Of a DNA stretch of 39,547 nucleotides, positions 30,819-38,616 are shown piece by piece. The DNA is from a virus. The position numbers were made by a program, and so were the translations under genes. The stretch covers positions 1 through 39,547 of IMG/VR virus record IMGVR_UViG_3300021964_006482, one strand, 5' to 3'. Below the pieces are notes generated by a model. It did no database searches and was not told the DNA's origin. It saw only the letters and a list, made by a program, of their open reading frames with translations. Numbering within the stretch: position 1 is the first letter of the stretch; each line of letters opens with the position of its first letter.

Positions 30819-33002
30819 ATGGCATTAGGAATATTAGTATTAATCACAGCATTAACAATATCAGGCGTAGCAATATATTATAGTGTCGCTGGGCTGGTAG
30901 CAATCTTTGCTGCCGCCGCAGTGCCTATTATGATTATGGGCGGCGCACTAGAAATAGCAAAACTTGTTACAGCAGTTTGGCTCCATCGGTACTGGCGGCA
31001 AACTGTTTGGTGGCTAAAGAGTTACCTTACCCTAGCTGTGGTTGTACTAATGCTAATAACTTCTATGGGTATCTTTGGCTTTTTGTCTAAAGCACACATT
31101 GAACAAACAAGTGCAAGCCAAGAAAGTGTAGCACAAGTTGAAAGACTAACTTCTGAGATTGCACGTCAAGAAGGTATTATTGAACGTGCAGAAACAAAGA
31201 TCAAACAGTTAGAGTCTAGCGGCACAGGGGCTGATGCTAACATACAAGCACAAATAGATAAAGAACAAGACCGTATTGACAAAGCATTTGAACGTATTCA
31301 GCCTGCTATTGATCAGCAGAATAAGATTATTTCAGATGCAAGAGAAACTGACAACACTAGAACTAAACCTTATGAGGATCAGCTTACAAGTATACAAGCT
31401 GAAATACTTCGTTTAGAAAACAGTGCTAGAGAATATGAAACTTCTATTACAAATCTTGAAGTTAATAACAGTGCGGTAGAACCTTTGCTTGCACAGATTA
31501 GTGCTATTGAAGAAGAAATCATTCGTGTAACAAATCAAATCAATAGTGGTGAAAGATCACAGGTAAGAGCCGCACAAGCTATTATTGGTGTGTCTAGTGA
31601 CGGATTGTTTGGTAACAACACTAGAGAAGCACTAGCAAAATGGGTAAGCGGACAGCGTGATCGTATAACACAAATACAAGGCGAAGTTGCTCAGGTACGC
31701 AAAGATGCAGGAGCAGAAGTTACAGCAGAGCGTGATCGTTTAGCAGGTGTTGTTAAAGATATTAGAACAGTTCAAATACCTGCACTAAAAGAACGTGAAC
31801 TCACAATGCTAGGCAAAATAGACGAAGTACGTCAAACAGAGTCGCCTGTTATACAAACAGCACGAGATGAAATACAAAGACTACGTAAAAGTGCAGAAGA
31901 CCAAGTAGCACAGTCACAAGCACTAATAGAAAGACTACGTGGTCAACTAGCACAGACAGACAAAGTCGCAGAAATAGATGCGCAAGTACAAGAACAAAAC
32001 ACTCGCATTAAAGATGCAAACGCAGAAATAGATACACTTACTGAACAAAAATATGCACTAGAAGCAGAGTATCGCAAACTAGAAGCAGAAGTAGGCCCAG
32101 TCAAATATATTGCTGAGTTTGTATATGGCGAAAGTGCAGATACAAATCTACTAGAAGAAGCAGTACGCTGGGTGATTCTAGTTATTATATTTGTGTTTGA
32201 TCCACTAGCAGTTCTACTATTAATCGCAAGCCAATATACCTTTGAGTTTCATCGCAAACGCAAGGATGACGACGGTGAGCGTCTTCGGCTCGAGAGACAA
32301 GAATACGAGCAAGCAAGAGCACAGCGCATAGTTGACAACCCTGGCTATAATATTGATGATCCTGCGACGGCTGAAGAAAAGGAAGAAGTAAATGACGTTG
32401 GAACAGCTGAAGCTGATGTTGGACAACTTGGAGCCAGCGATAATGGAAGAGACACTGCCGAAGGAATGGCTGTGGCCGGAGAAGGAGTAGAAGATGCAAG
32501 AGTGGATGAACCTACAGACAGCAATATACAAGATGGTAATGTGGAACTTGATGAACGAAATCGAGAAGCCGATGATGAGGAAAGTATATCGGGATGGAGC
32601 GATGTGGAACTTGACGAAGAACAAGTTCCTGACAGTAGCGAAACCCAAGAAGGAACTAGTACCGAGCAGGACCCCGGAGGAAGTGCTACAGCACCTGAAC
32701 AGGTAGAATCAAAAAAAAAGGTAGAACCTACCGCATTGTTGGAAGAGTCAAAAAGGGAAGCTGAGTACGAAGCTAAAGAAGAAACCGAAGAGTGGAAGCA
32801 AGGCAAAGTAAAGTGGAAGGCAGAACATCCAGAAGACACCCTCAAGAGATATAAAAACTTATATATAAAAGGTGTAATAGATGAATTACCTTGGGAAAGA
32901 CCACAGTATACAACTGTAGAAGAGCCCGAAGGTTACCAACAAAATGCGGAACAAAATGAATCAAGCATCTTTAACAGAATTAGACGAACTGAACAAGATT
33001 AA
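30819..33002 (+). CDS. Large coiled-coil membrane protein with PG-binding motif
   Basis: A 727-residue protein. Three N-terminal membrane spans (about 3-27, 28-53, 68-89) are followed by a long coiled coil (100-430) that should lie in the periplasm. Within it, AAQAIIGVSSDGLFGNNTRE (251-270) resembles a peptidoglycan-binding-1 motif. A further membrane span is at 450-471. The last 240 residues are acidic, Glu-rich and probably disordered in the cytoplasm. It likely connects inner membrane and cell wall in lysis or anti-superinfection. Its ATG directly follows the endolysin stop. Confidence 0.65.
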   Translation: MALGILVLITALTISGVAIYYSVAGLVAIFAAAAVPIMIMGGALEIAKLVTAVWLHRYWRQTVWWLKSYLTLAVVVLMLITSMGIFGFLSKAHIEQTSASQESVAQVERLTSEIARQEGIIERAETKIKQLESSGTGADANIQAQIDKEQDRIDKAFERIQPAIDQQNKIISDARETDNTRTKPYEDQLTSIQAEILRLENSAREYETSITNLEVNNSAVEPLLAQISAIEEEIIRVTNQINSGERSQVRAAQAIIGVSSDGLFGNNTREALAKWVSGQRDRITQIQGEVAQVRKDAGAEVTAERDRLAGVVKDIRTVQIPALKERELTMLGKIDEVRQTESPVIQTARDEIQRLRKSAEDQVAQSQALIERLRGQLAQTDKVAEIDAQVQEQNTRIKDANAEIDTLTEQKYALEAEYRKLEAEVGPVKYIAEFVYGESADTNLLEEAVRWVILVIIFVFDPLAVLLLIASQYTFEFHRKRKDDDGERLRLERQEYEQARAQRIVDNPGYNIDDPATAEEKEEVNDVGTAEADVGQLGASDNGRDTAEGMAVAGEGVEDARVDEPTDSNIQDGNVELDERNREADDEESISGWSDVELDEEQVPDSSETQEGTSTEQDPGGSATAPEQVESKKKVEPTALLEESKREAEYEAKEETEEWKQGKVKWKAEHPEDTLKRYKNLYIKGVIDELPWERPQYTTVEEPEGYQQNAEQNESSIFNRIRRTEQD

Positions 33003-33396
33003 GATAATAACAAGTCCTGATAGAGTTTATGACGCTAGTTCAGATATATTGTTAATCAATCCTAGTCAAGAAAGATTGTCTCAGTTTCAAGAAGAGTTTT
33101 TAGCAACTACAAACATATCTTGTAATGTCTATTTGTATGAACATAGGACATATGATCCTAGTAATTTTGCTTGGTTATTGAGTGTTTTTAGAAGTAGTAA
33201 ACTTACTATTTTAGATTTAGACAACCTTTCTCCTCACCTAAAAGACTTTATTGCATACTTTCTTGCGCAACCAACAACTTTTTGGTTGACAAATATAGAG
33301 AAACCAGTATATAATCATATTAGTAAGAATAAGATATACTCGTTTGATTTCTTACAAACCTTAGGAGGTAACTTTGAGAAGACAACACTCGAATAG
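32944..33396 (+). CDS. Conserved phage protein, unknown
   Basis: A 150-residue protein that begins 59 bases inside the preceding gene. An alternative ATG at 32956 gives 146 residues. The mixed alpha/beta pattern (KIKIITSPDRVYDASSDILL; LTILDLDNLSPHLKDFI) resembles sliding-clamp-loader-like or P-loop-free regulatory folds, but no motif is certain. Coupled to bS21 downstream by overlap. Confidence 0.55.
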   Translation: MRNKMNQASLTELDELNKIKIITSPDRVYDASSDILLINPSQERLSQFQEEFLATTNISCNVYLYEHRTYDPSNFAWLLSVFRSSKLTILDLDNLSPHLKDFIAYFLAQPTTFWLTNIEKPVYNHISKNKIYSFDFLQTLGGNFEKTTLE

Positions 33397-33622
33397 TAAA
33401 GACCGTGTTAAAACAGGTCTTACAGTTGAAGTCCGTAATGGCGACTTCGCTTACGCATTGCGTAAGTTTAAAAAGAAAGTTCAAGAAGATGGTATTCTTC
33501 AAGAACTACGTGAAAGACAACACTACACCAAACCAAGCGAAAAACGCAAAAAAGCAAAAGCAGCAGGTCGTGCCCGCTGGTTGAAAAAACAACGTAAACA
33601 GGAACAAGAACGAGGCTTCTAA
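33374..33622 (+). CDS. rpsU: Ribosomal protein bS21 homologue
   Basis: An 82-residue bS21: [20 protein letters not shown], then a helix and a Lys/Arg-rich tail typical of the family. The start is TTG with a perfect AGGAGG five bases upstream. bS21 sits near the anti-Shine-Dalgarno site on the 30S subunit; a phage copy could shift initiation toward phage mRNAs, perhaps including leaderless ones. Phage bS21 genes have been reported in marine phages. Overlaps its neighbours on both sides. Confidence 0.88.
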   Translation: MRRQHSNSKDRVKTGLTVEVRNGDFAYALRKFKKKVQEDGILQELRERQHYTKPSEKRKKAKAAGRARWLKKQRKQEQERGF

Positions 33623-34764
33623 TGCGCATCGAACAAGACGTTAAACTTGACTACAAGGACGTACTCATACGGCCTAAGCGTTCAACACTAGGATCACGCA
33701 AGGAAGTAGACCTAGAACGAGGTTACACATTCCGTAACTATACTTCAGACTTTCCAGATAATATAGAAGAACGTCATTGGCGTGGCATTCCTCTTATGGC
33801 TGCTAACATGGATGGCGTTGGCACATTTGAAATGGCTGACCAACTTGCAACTGCAGGTATCTTCACTTGCTTAGTTAAAACTTATAGCGTAGAACAACTA
33901 GTAGAGTACTTTGATACAGATATGTATGAACGTACAAACTATGTCGCTATGAGCATTGGCATTAATGGCAGTGACTGGAACAAGTTTAAAAGTGTATATG
34001 AACGTGCAGACGGTAATCTAAAATACGTTTGCATTGACGTAGCAAACGGATATTCAAATCGCTTCCGTGACTTTGTTGCAGAAATGCGTAAGACATATCC
34101 AAATATTGTAATCATCGCTGGAAATGTAGTAACTGGCGAAATGACGGAGGAACTTATTCTTGCTGGCGCAGATATTATTAAAGTGGGCATCGGCCCTGGA
34201 AGTGTTTGTACAACACGGATCCAAACTGGTGTTGGTTACCCTCAGCTTTCCGCTGTTATTGAGTGCGCTGATGCTGCTCACGGTCTTGGTGGCCATATCA
34301 TTGCGGATGGTGGCTGCACTACTCCTGGCGATGTAGCCAAAGCATTTGCCGCTGGAGCAGACTTTGTAATGCTAGGTGGTATGCTTGCCGGACACGATGA
34401 AGGCGGCGGCGAAGTAATCACAAAGCACTATGCAAACAATGAATACACAAGACAAGATGATGGTACTTATGTGCCACACTTTGAACAAAGACACTTTGTA
34501 CAGTTTTACGGCATGAGCAGTAAAAGTGCAAATGAAAAGCATTTCGGAGGATTGAAAGATTATCGTTCCTCGGAAGGCAGGACAGTCCTTGTACCCTACA
34601 GGGGATCTGTGGGTATAACCGTACAAGAAATACTCGGGGGTATTAGGTCTGCCTGTACGTATGCTGGAGCAGTGCGCTTGAAGCACCTATCTAAGTGTAC
34701 AACATTTGTTCGTTGTACTCAAACTCATAACTCTGTTTATGAAAAAAGCACGATTGGCAAATGA
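33622..34764 (+). CDS. guaC: GMP reductase (IMPDH/GMPR family)
   Basis: A 380-residue TIM-barrel enzyme. The flavin-free active-site loop GPGSVCTTR places the catalytic cysteine at 196; [15 protein letters not shown] and [13 protein letters not shown] (phosphate and nucleotide binding) follow. GMP reductase converts GMP to IMP with NADPH, moving purine from guanine to adenine pools, useful for an AT-rich phage. It is slightly longer than typical GuaC (about 345). IMP dehydrogenase is less likely as there is no CBS module. TAATG overlap with bS21. Confidence 0.88.
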   Translation: MRIEQDVKLDYKDVLIRPKRSTLGSRKEVDLERGYTFRNYTSDFPDNIEERHWRGIPLMAANMDGVGTFEMADQLATAGIFTCLVKTYSVEQLVEYFDTDMYERTNYVAMSIGINGSDWNKFKSVYERADGNLKYVCIDVANGYSNRFRDFVAEMRKTYPNIVIIAGNVVTGEMTEELILAGADIIKVGIGPGSVCTTRIQTGVGYPQLSAVIECADAAHGLGGHIIADGGCTTPGDVAKAFAAGADFVMLGGMLAGHDEGGGEVITKHYANNEYTRQDDGTYVPHFEQRHFVQFYGMSSKSANEKHFGGLKDYRSSEGRTVLVPYRGSVGITVQEILGGIRSACTYAGAVRLKHLSKCTTFVRCTQTHNSVYEKSTIGK

Positions 34765-34770
34765 TAAATA
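34764..34770 (+). promoter_or_regulatory. Late promoter of hsp20
   Basis: ATAAATA at 34764-34770, overlapping the guaC stop; start expected near 34776, at the base of the first leader hairpin. Confidence 0.55.
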
Positions 34771-34775
34771 ACTGT

Positions 34776-34846
34776 GTACATTATAAGAGTTATAATGTAC
34801 TAGGATGCCGAAAGGATCCTAATATTAATCTTGCTTATTAAAGGAG
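34776..34846 (+). promoter_or_regulatory. ROSE-like RNA thermometer candidate
   Basis: Three hairpins in the leader: an 11-bp perfect stem (34776-34786 with 34790-34800); TAGGAT-CC / GG-ATCCTA with GAAA tetraloop and one bulged G (34801-34821); and CTTGCTT (34830-34836) pairing with AAGGAG (34841-34846), leaving the G of TTGCT unpaired. The last is the defining ROSE motif, masking the Shine-Dalgarno sequence. Confidence 0.65.
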
Positions 34847-34853
34847 AAAAAAC

Positions 34854-35333
34854 ATGACAAGACTAACAACTCTAGACCTACCACACTTTCATAGAGCAAC
34901 TATTGGCTTTGACAGACTGTTTAACGAATTAGAAACACAATTTGCAAATAGTCCTAATGGAAATGGTTATCCCCCATACAACATTGCACAAATCAACGAA
35001 GACGAGTATATGATCTCTGTTGCCGTTGCTGGCTTTGGTATGGATAATCTGTCTGTAGAAAAAGACAAGAACGTTCTTAAGATTGAAGGTATCGCTCCTA
35101 AGGGAGGCGAACATGTCAACTACCTGCACAAAGGTATTGGCGGTCGCAACTTCCGTAGAGAGTTTACACTTGCTGACCACGTAGAAGTTGTCAGTGCTGG
35201 ACTTGACCTAGGTATGCTTAATGTGCACCTAAAGCGTGAAGTTCCAGAAGAACTACAACCTAAGAAGATTGAAATCACAGACTGGAATGGTCATGTGACA
35301 GAAGCAATCGACGTAGACGCAAACGAAAAGTAA
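34854..35333 (+). CDS. Small heat-shock protein Hsp20 (IbpA-like)
   Basis: A 159-residue alpha-crystallin-domain protein: MISVAVAGFGMDNLSVEKD, VLKIEG and the central FRREFTLADHVEVVSAGLD region, then GMLNVHLKRE. A C-terminal IEI (in KKIEITDW) provides the IxI motif for oligomer assembly. It would hold unfolded proteins, perhaps capsid intermediates, during infection. Translation probably depends on temperature through the ROSE-like leader. Hsp20 genes are frequent in T4-like marine phages. Confidence 0.93.
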   Translation: MTRLTTLDLPHFHRATIGFDRLFNELETQFANSPNGNGYPPYNIAQINEDEYMISVAVAGFGMDNLSVEKDKNVLKIEGIAPKGGEHVNYLHKGIGGRNFRREFTLADHVEVVSAGLDLGMLNVHLKREVPEELQPKKIEITDWNGHVTEAIDVDANEK

Positions 35334-35341
35334 ACAGTCTA

Positions 35342-35361
35342 GGGGGAGTTTTATACTCCCC
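35342..35361 (+). terminator. Hairpin between hsp20 and clpS
   Basis: GGGGGAG (35342-35348) pairs with CTCCCCC (35355-35361) around TTTTAT. There is only a weak T-run, so it may be an attenuator or an mRNA stabiliser. Confidence 0.5.
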
Positions 35362-35378
35362 CAATTTAAGGAACAGGT

Positions 35379-35678
35379 ATGACAACTGAAGTAGTTATTG
35401 ACGAAAAAATCAAACGTGAAATTAAAGAACCTAACAACTATAATGTAATCATGTTAAATGATGACGGAACTCCGATGGAGTGGGTAGTACAAGTACTACA
35501 AGAAATCTATCGACACAGCCTTACGTCAGCTCAGGAAATAATGTTAACTATTCACAATGAGGGATCAGCAGTCGTTGGCACTTATAAGTACGAAATAGCA
35601 GAACAAAAAGCAGTAGAAACTGTTAATGCAAGTCGCAATCAAGGGTTTCCACTGATATGTAAGGTTGAGGAAGAATGA
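35379..35678 (+). CDS. clpS: ClpS protease adaptor
   Basis: A 99-residue ClpS-family protein: NNYNVIMLNDDGTPMEWVV, the HSLTSAQEIMLTIHNEGSAVVGTY core, and KAVETVNASRNQGFPL. ClpS delivers N-degron substrates to ClpAP and turns it away from ssrA-tagged ones. The phage also encodes a tmRNA, so the two probably act on the same host protease. It overlaps heme oxygenase by ATGA. Confidence 0.9.
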   Translation: MTTEVVIDEKIKREIKEPNNYNVIMLNDDGTPMEWVVQVLQEIYRHSLTSAQEIMLTIHNEGSAVVGTYKYEIAEQKAVETVNASRNQGFPLICKVEEE

Positions 35679-36217
35679 GCTTAAAAGATTTAACTTGGGA
35701 ACATCATAAAAATGCAGAACGTCAAGAGTTTGTTAAAGAACTCATGGGCGGCAAAATAACAAATGAAAGATATGCAACATATCTTTTCAATCAACATCCA
35801 GCATATAATACACTAGAAATGCTAGGCATGATGCATGGGTTATTTGATGGGGTGCCTGAGCTAAGGCGAGCACCACGCATACATGAAGACTACCAAGAGC
35901 TTTGGAGCGATGACTTTAAACAGCCTGCATTATGTAAAAGTGTACGTGAATATATGGATCACTTAATGAGTATTAAAGATGATGCTGAAAAACTAATGGC
36001 ACACATCTATGTAAGACATATGGGAGATCTAAGTGGCGGACAAATGATTGCAAAACGTGTTCCTGGCAAAGGATTATTTTATCAGTTTAATCGTCCAGTA
36101 GATGAACTTAAAGAACATATACGTTCTAAAATCAATGACGACATGGCAGACGAAGCAAAACTATGCTTTGACTTTGCTACAAGATTATTTCAAGAGATGG
36201 CAGGATTAACAGAATGA
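35675..36217 (+). CDS. Heme oxygenase
   Basis: A 180-residue, all-helical heme oxygenase. The proximal heme ligand is likely His11 (WEHHKNAE) and the distal helix carries YVRHMGDLSGGQ (112-123), a hallmark of the family. It opens heme to biliverdin, iron and CO. The next gene, a bilin reductase overlapping by ATGA, would use the biliverdin. Slightly shorter than cyanobacterial HO1, as are other phage forms. Confidence 0.93.
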   Translation: MSLKDLTWEHHKNAERQEFVKELMGGKITNERYATYLFNQHPAYNTLEMLGMMHGLFDGVPELRRAPRIHEDYQELWSDDFKQPALCKSVREYMDHLMSIKDDAEKLMAHIYVRHMGDLSGGQMIAKRVPGKGLFYQFNRPVDELKEHIRSKINDDMADEAKLCFDFATRLFQEMAGLTE

Positions 36218-36906
36218 GTGTTATCTGGGATAGACTTATAGAATGTCAAAATGAAATCATAAATATTTTTAATGAAAAGGCAAAAGAAGTACAAGAAGAC
36301 GGTCTTGATTATTTTAACCGTCCAGATAGCGGTTGGATTAATCGTGTTTGGTCCAACGATAGTATCAGACGTGCTCACATCGATGTAGTTGACGCTAGAG
36401 ATACAAAGGGTTTATGGATGATGCATGTATGCATATTTCCAACACTTGACAATCCTGCACCTATATACGGTTTCGATGTAATCGCAGGCAAGAACAAGAT
36501 GACTGGTGCGTTCCATGACTTTTCACCAAGTGCTGATCCTGACCACCCTATGATACAAGGTTACTACGAAAGCGTAGAAGACTTTATTCCTAAGAAGCAA
36601 CGTGAACTGCCTGAGTGGGCTCGCAACATCTTTACAGATAAAATGCTTGCCGCAGGAAATGTAACCACAGAAGAAGAAGCAGTTGCTATTATTGAGATTG
36701 CTCTAAACAATCTTCATGCTTATTTTGATGAAGTAGGTCTTACTGATAAAGAAGGTGATCCGACTATTGTCGCTGCATGTCAAGACTATTACTGTCACAA
36801 TCAGCAACAGAATCCACACACTCCTAATGTTATGAAAAGTCTAGGGCTTCCTGAAGAAGATGTAGACAAGTTCTGCACAGACATGCTGTTTCCTAAACTA
36901 GCATAA
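36214..36906 (+). CDS. Ferredoxin-dependent bilin reductase (PcyX/PebS type)
   Basis: A 230-residue FDBR. Key region: IYGFDVIAGKNKMTGAFHDF (84-103) with the conserved substrate-binding Asp88 and a second Asp at 102; the C-terminus has PNVMKSLGLPEEDVDKFC, as in PebS/PcyA relatives. It reduces biliverdin with electrons from ferredoxin, giving a phycobilin. The neighbourhood (heme oxygenase in front, ALAS elsewhere) matches the PcyX class described from oceanic phages presumed to infect alphaproteobacteria. PcyX is reported to yield phycoerythrobilin; I cannot prove the product from the sequence. PcyA is an alternative. Confidence 0.88.
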   Translation: MSVIWDRLIECQNEIINIFNEKAKEVQEDGLDYFNRPDSGWINRVWSNDSIRRAHIDVVDARDTKGLWMMHVCIFPTLDNPAPIYGFDVIAGKNKMTGAFHDFSPSADPDHPMIQGYYESVEDFIPKKQRELPEWARNIFTDKMLAAGNVTTEEEAVAIIEIALNNLHAYFDEVGLTDKEGDPTIVAACQDYYCHNQQQNPHTPNVMKSLGLPEEDVDKFCTDMLFPKLA

Positions 36907-36909
36907 ATA
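36903..36909 (+). promoter_or_regulatory. Late promoter box
   Basis: ATAAATA overlapping the bilin reductase stop; ATG at 36930 with an AGGAAA site. Confidence 0.5.
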
Positions 36910-36929
36910 CAACATAATAGGAAACCCAC

Positions 36930-38564
36930 ATGAGATTTGCTGACTTTAAACTTGTAGAAACAAAAATGCTCAAAGAAGAAGCACTGCCTAGTAATGTTAT
37001 GGCTGCTAAAGAAATGGGCAAAACAAACCCAGCAGGCGATAGAAAATATGTTATTGCTATCGCAAAAAGCATGAGAGCTAATAAGCCTTTTGCATTTGTT
37101 CCACAAGGTAAAACAGTAAAAGCCAAAGAAGGTACTTTTGGTATTATTGATAAGATCACTTACAATGGCGCAGAAATGAGTAGCGAAGAATGGGAAACAT
37201 GGGCAAACAATCCTAAGACAGATGTAGCAGAGATTGTTAAAACTACTTTTACTGTTGACGGCGAAGAATATGCTCTTAACAAAATGTGGAAAACAGAAGC
37301 AGCAACAGGTGCTATGAGCATTAACAAAGGTGATGCTGCTGAGGCTATTCTTGGCGCAAGTATTACAGCAAAGTTTGACAAAGGCGGAAAGCCTATTAAG
37401 CCAGTTGACATTGTAAACGTTCTTAAGAACGTTGTTTCACAAGGCACAATAGATGGTGAAACTAACTATGAAACCGCAGGCATTGAAGATGATAATTATT
37501 TGTTCAAACTAACACTTAATGCTACTTCAATGAAATCATTGAGAATGTGGATTGAAGAAGACGATCCAATGGCTGCTCCAAAAGGATTTAAGATTGTTGA
37601 TGAAGGTGTTGAAGCACAAACTATCAAAGACCTGCAGATGCAAATCAAAGCAGCAGTAGAATATGCTAATAGAAATGAACGTTGTATTACAGCAGTTGAA
37701 AAAGCAAAAGCAGATCCTAAAAAGAACCAAGTTCAAATCCTAAGTGACGGCGGCGATGCTACACAGCAAAGTGTAACTAAAGTTGACCTTAAGATCACAT
37801 ATGACGGACAAGTAACTAGACTACTGAGTCTTAAAGCAGGAAGTGTTAAGCAGTTTGGACAACTAAGTGGTGCTGAATATGAAACCGCAGCAGGCTTCTT
37901 TGAAAGTGTTCTTAAGTTTAGATTGCCCGACAAACTAGCAACTACATTTGGATTTAAGCCTAGCACAGATCCTGACTACAAAGACTACAACTACGGTAAA
38001 GGACCTTTTGAAAAACTATACAGTGAAATGGCTAAACAAGCCACGGAGTATACAAAGGGTGACAATACGAAAAAAGAATACAAACTAGTACAAAATGTTT
38101 ATGATGGTATTAACTATCATGCTACTAGAGAAGAAGAAGGTGTAACAATGGTTATTCTTTCTCCTAGTGCAAAAGTTGCATACAAAGAACTTGCATTTGA
38201 CTCAAGATTACTAGCAGCACTAGAACTTTACGATCTACAGGTTATTAACGAACCTGGACTATCTAATCACAGAATCAGTATTGTAGGAACTTTACTAGGT
38301 GAAAAAGCAGAATATGCTCTTGGCAAAGATGGCAAGATGAAAATACCTAGCAAGAACGTTCTTGTCCAGCTAAGAACTGCAAAGTCGGGCGGCGCTATTC
38401 GTAACCTAGTTGAGATGGGTCCACTATTAAAAGATCTAGCTGACATTGAAAAACTAGACAAAGCAGAAGCAGAGCGTAAAAAAGTACAGCAAGAACAGCC
38501 TAAAGAAAAGCCAGCTGCTACAGAAAAACCACAACCTGCTAACGATCCAAACGCTACCATTTAA
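36930..38564 (+). CDS. Putative packaged PD-(D/E)XK-like protein
   Basis: A 544-residue protein. The N-terminus MRFADFKLVE|TK fits the shared targeting pattern with an LVE cleavage site. In the middle, KGDAAEAILGAS, KVDLKITYDG and LSLKAGSVKQFGQLSG give an E...D...xLK order as in PD-(D/E)XK nucleases. The C-terminal 40 residues are charged and Pro/Glu rich. I recall related proteins in T4-like marine phages annotated as hypothetical. Packaged nuclease activity is inference. Confidence 0.6.
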   Translation: MRFADFKLVETKMLKEEALPSNVMAAKEMGKTNPAGDRKYVIAIAKSMRANKPFAFVPQGKTVKAKEGTFGIIDKITYNGAEMSSEEWETWANNPKTDVAEIVKTTFTVDGEEYALNKMWKTEAATGAMSINKGDAAEAILGASITAKFDKGGKPIKPVDIVNVLKNVVSQGTIDGETNYETAGIEDDNYLFKLTLNATSMKSLRMWIEEDDPMAAPKGFKIVDEGVEAQTIKDLQMQIKAAVEYANRNERCITAVEKAKADPKKNQVQILSDGGDATQQSVTKVDLKITYDGQVTRLLSLKAGSVKQFGQLSGAEYETAAGFFESVLKFRLPDKLATTFGFKPSTDPDYKDYNYGKGPFEKLYSEMAKQATEYTKGDNTKKEYKLVQNVYDGINYHATREEEGVTMVILSPSAKVAYKELAFDSRLLAALELYDLQVINEPGLSNHRISIVGTLLGEKAEYALGKDGKMKIPSKNVLVQLRTAKSGGAIRNLVEMGPLLKDLADIEKLDKAEAERKKVQQEQPKEKPAATEKPQPANDPNATI

Positions 38565-38591
38565 CTAGCACAAAATTCACACATTAATCAC

Positions 38592-38598
38592 ATAAATA
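38592..38598 (+). promoter_or_regulatory. Late promoter box before csgF
   Basis: ATAAATA at 38592-38598; ATG at 38617 with GGAGGG site. Confidence 0.5.
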
Positions 38599-38616
38599 CA
38601 TGTGGAGGGCATCCAC

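Noticed and set aside
32185-32845. Several overlapping open frames on both strands of the acidic tail
   Set aside because: Low-complexity Glu/Asp codons leave other frames open; no start signals or coherent protein features.
34776-34800. Perfect hairpin as terminator of guaC
   Set aside because: No T-run follows, and it lies directly after the late promoter start, so it is better explained as the first stem of the hsp20 leader.
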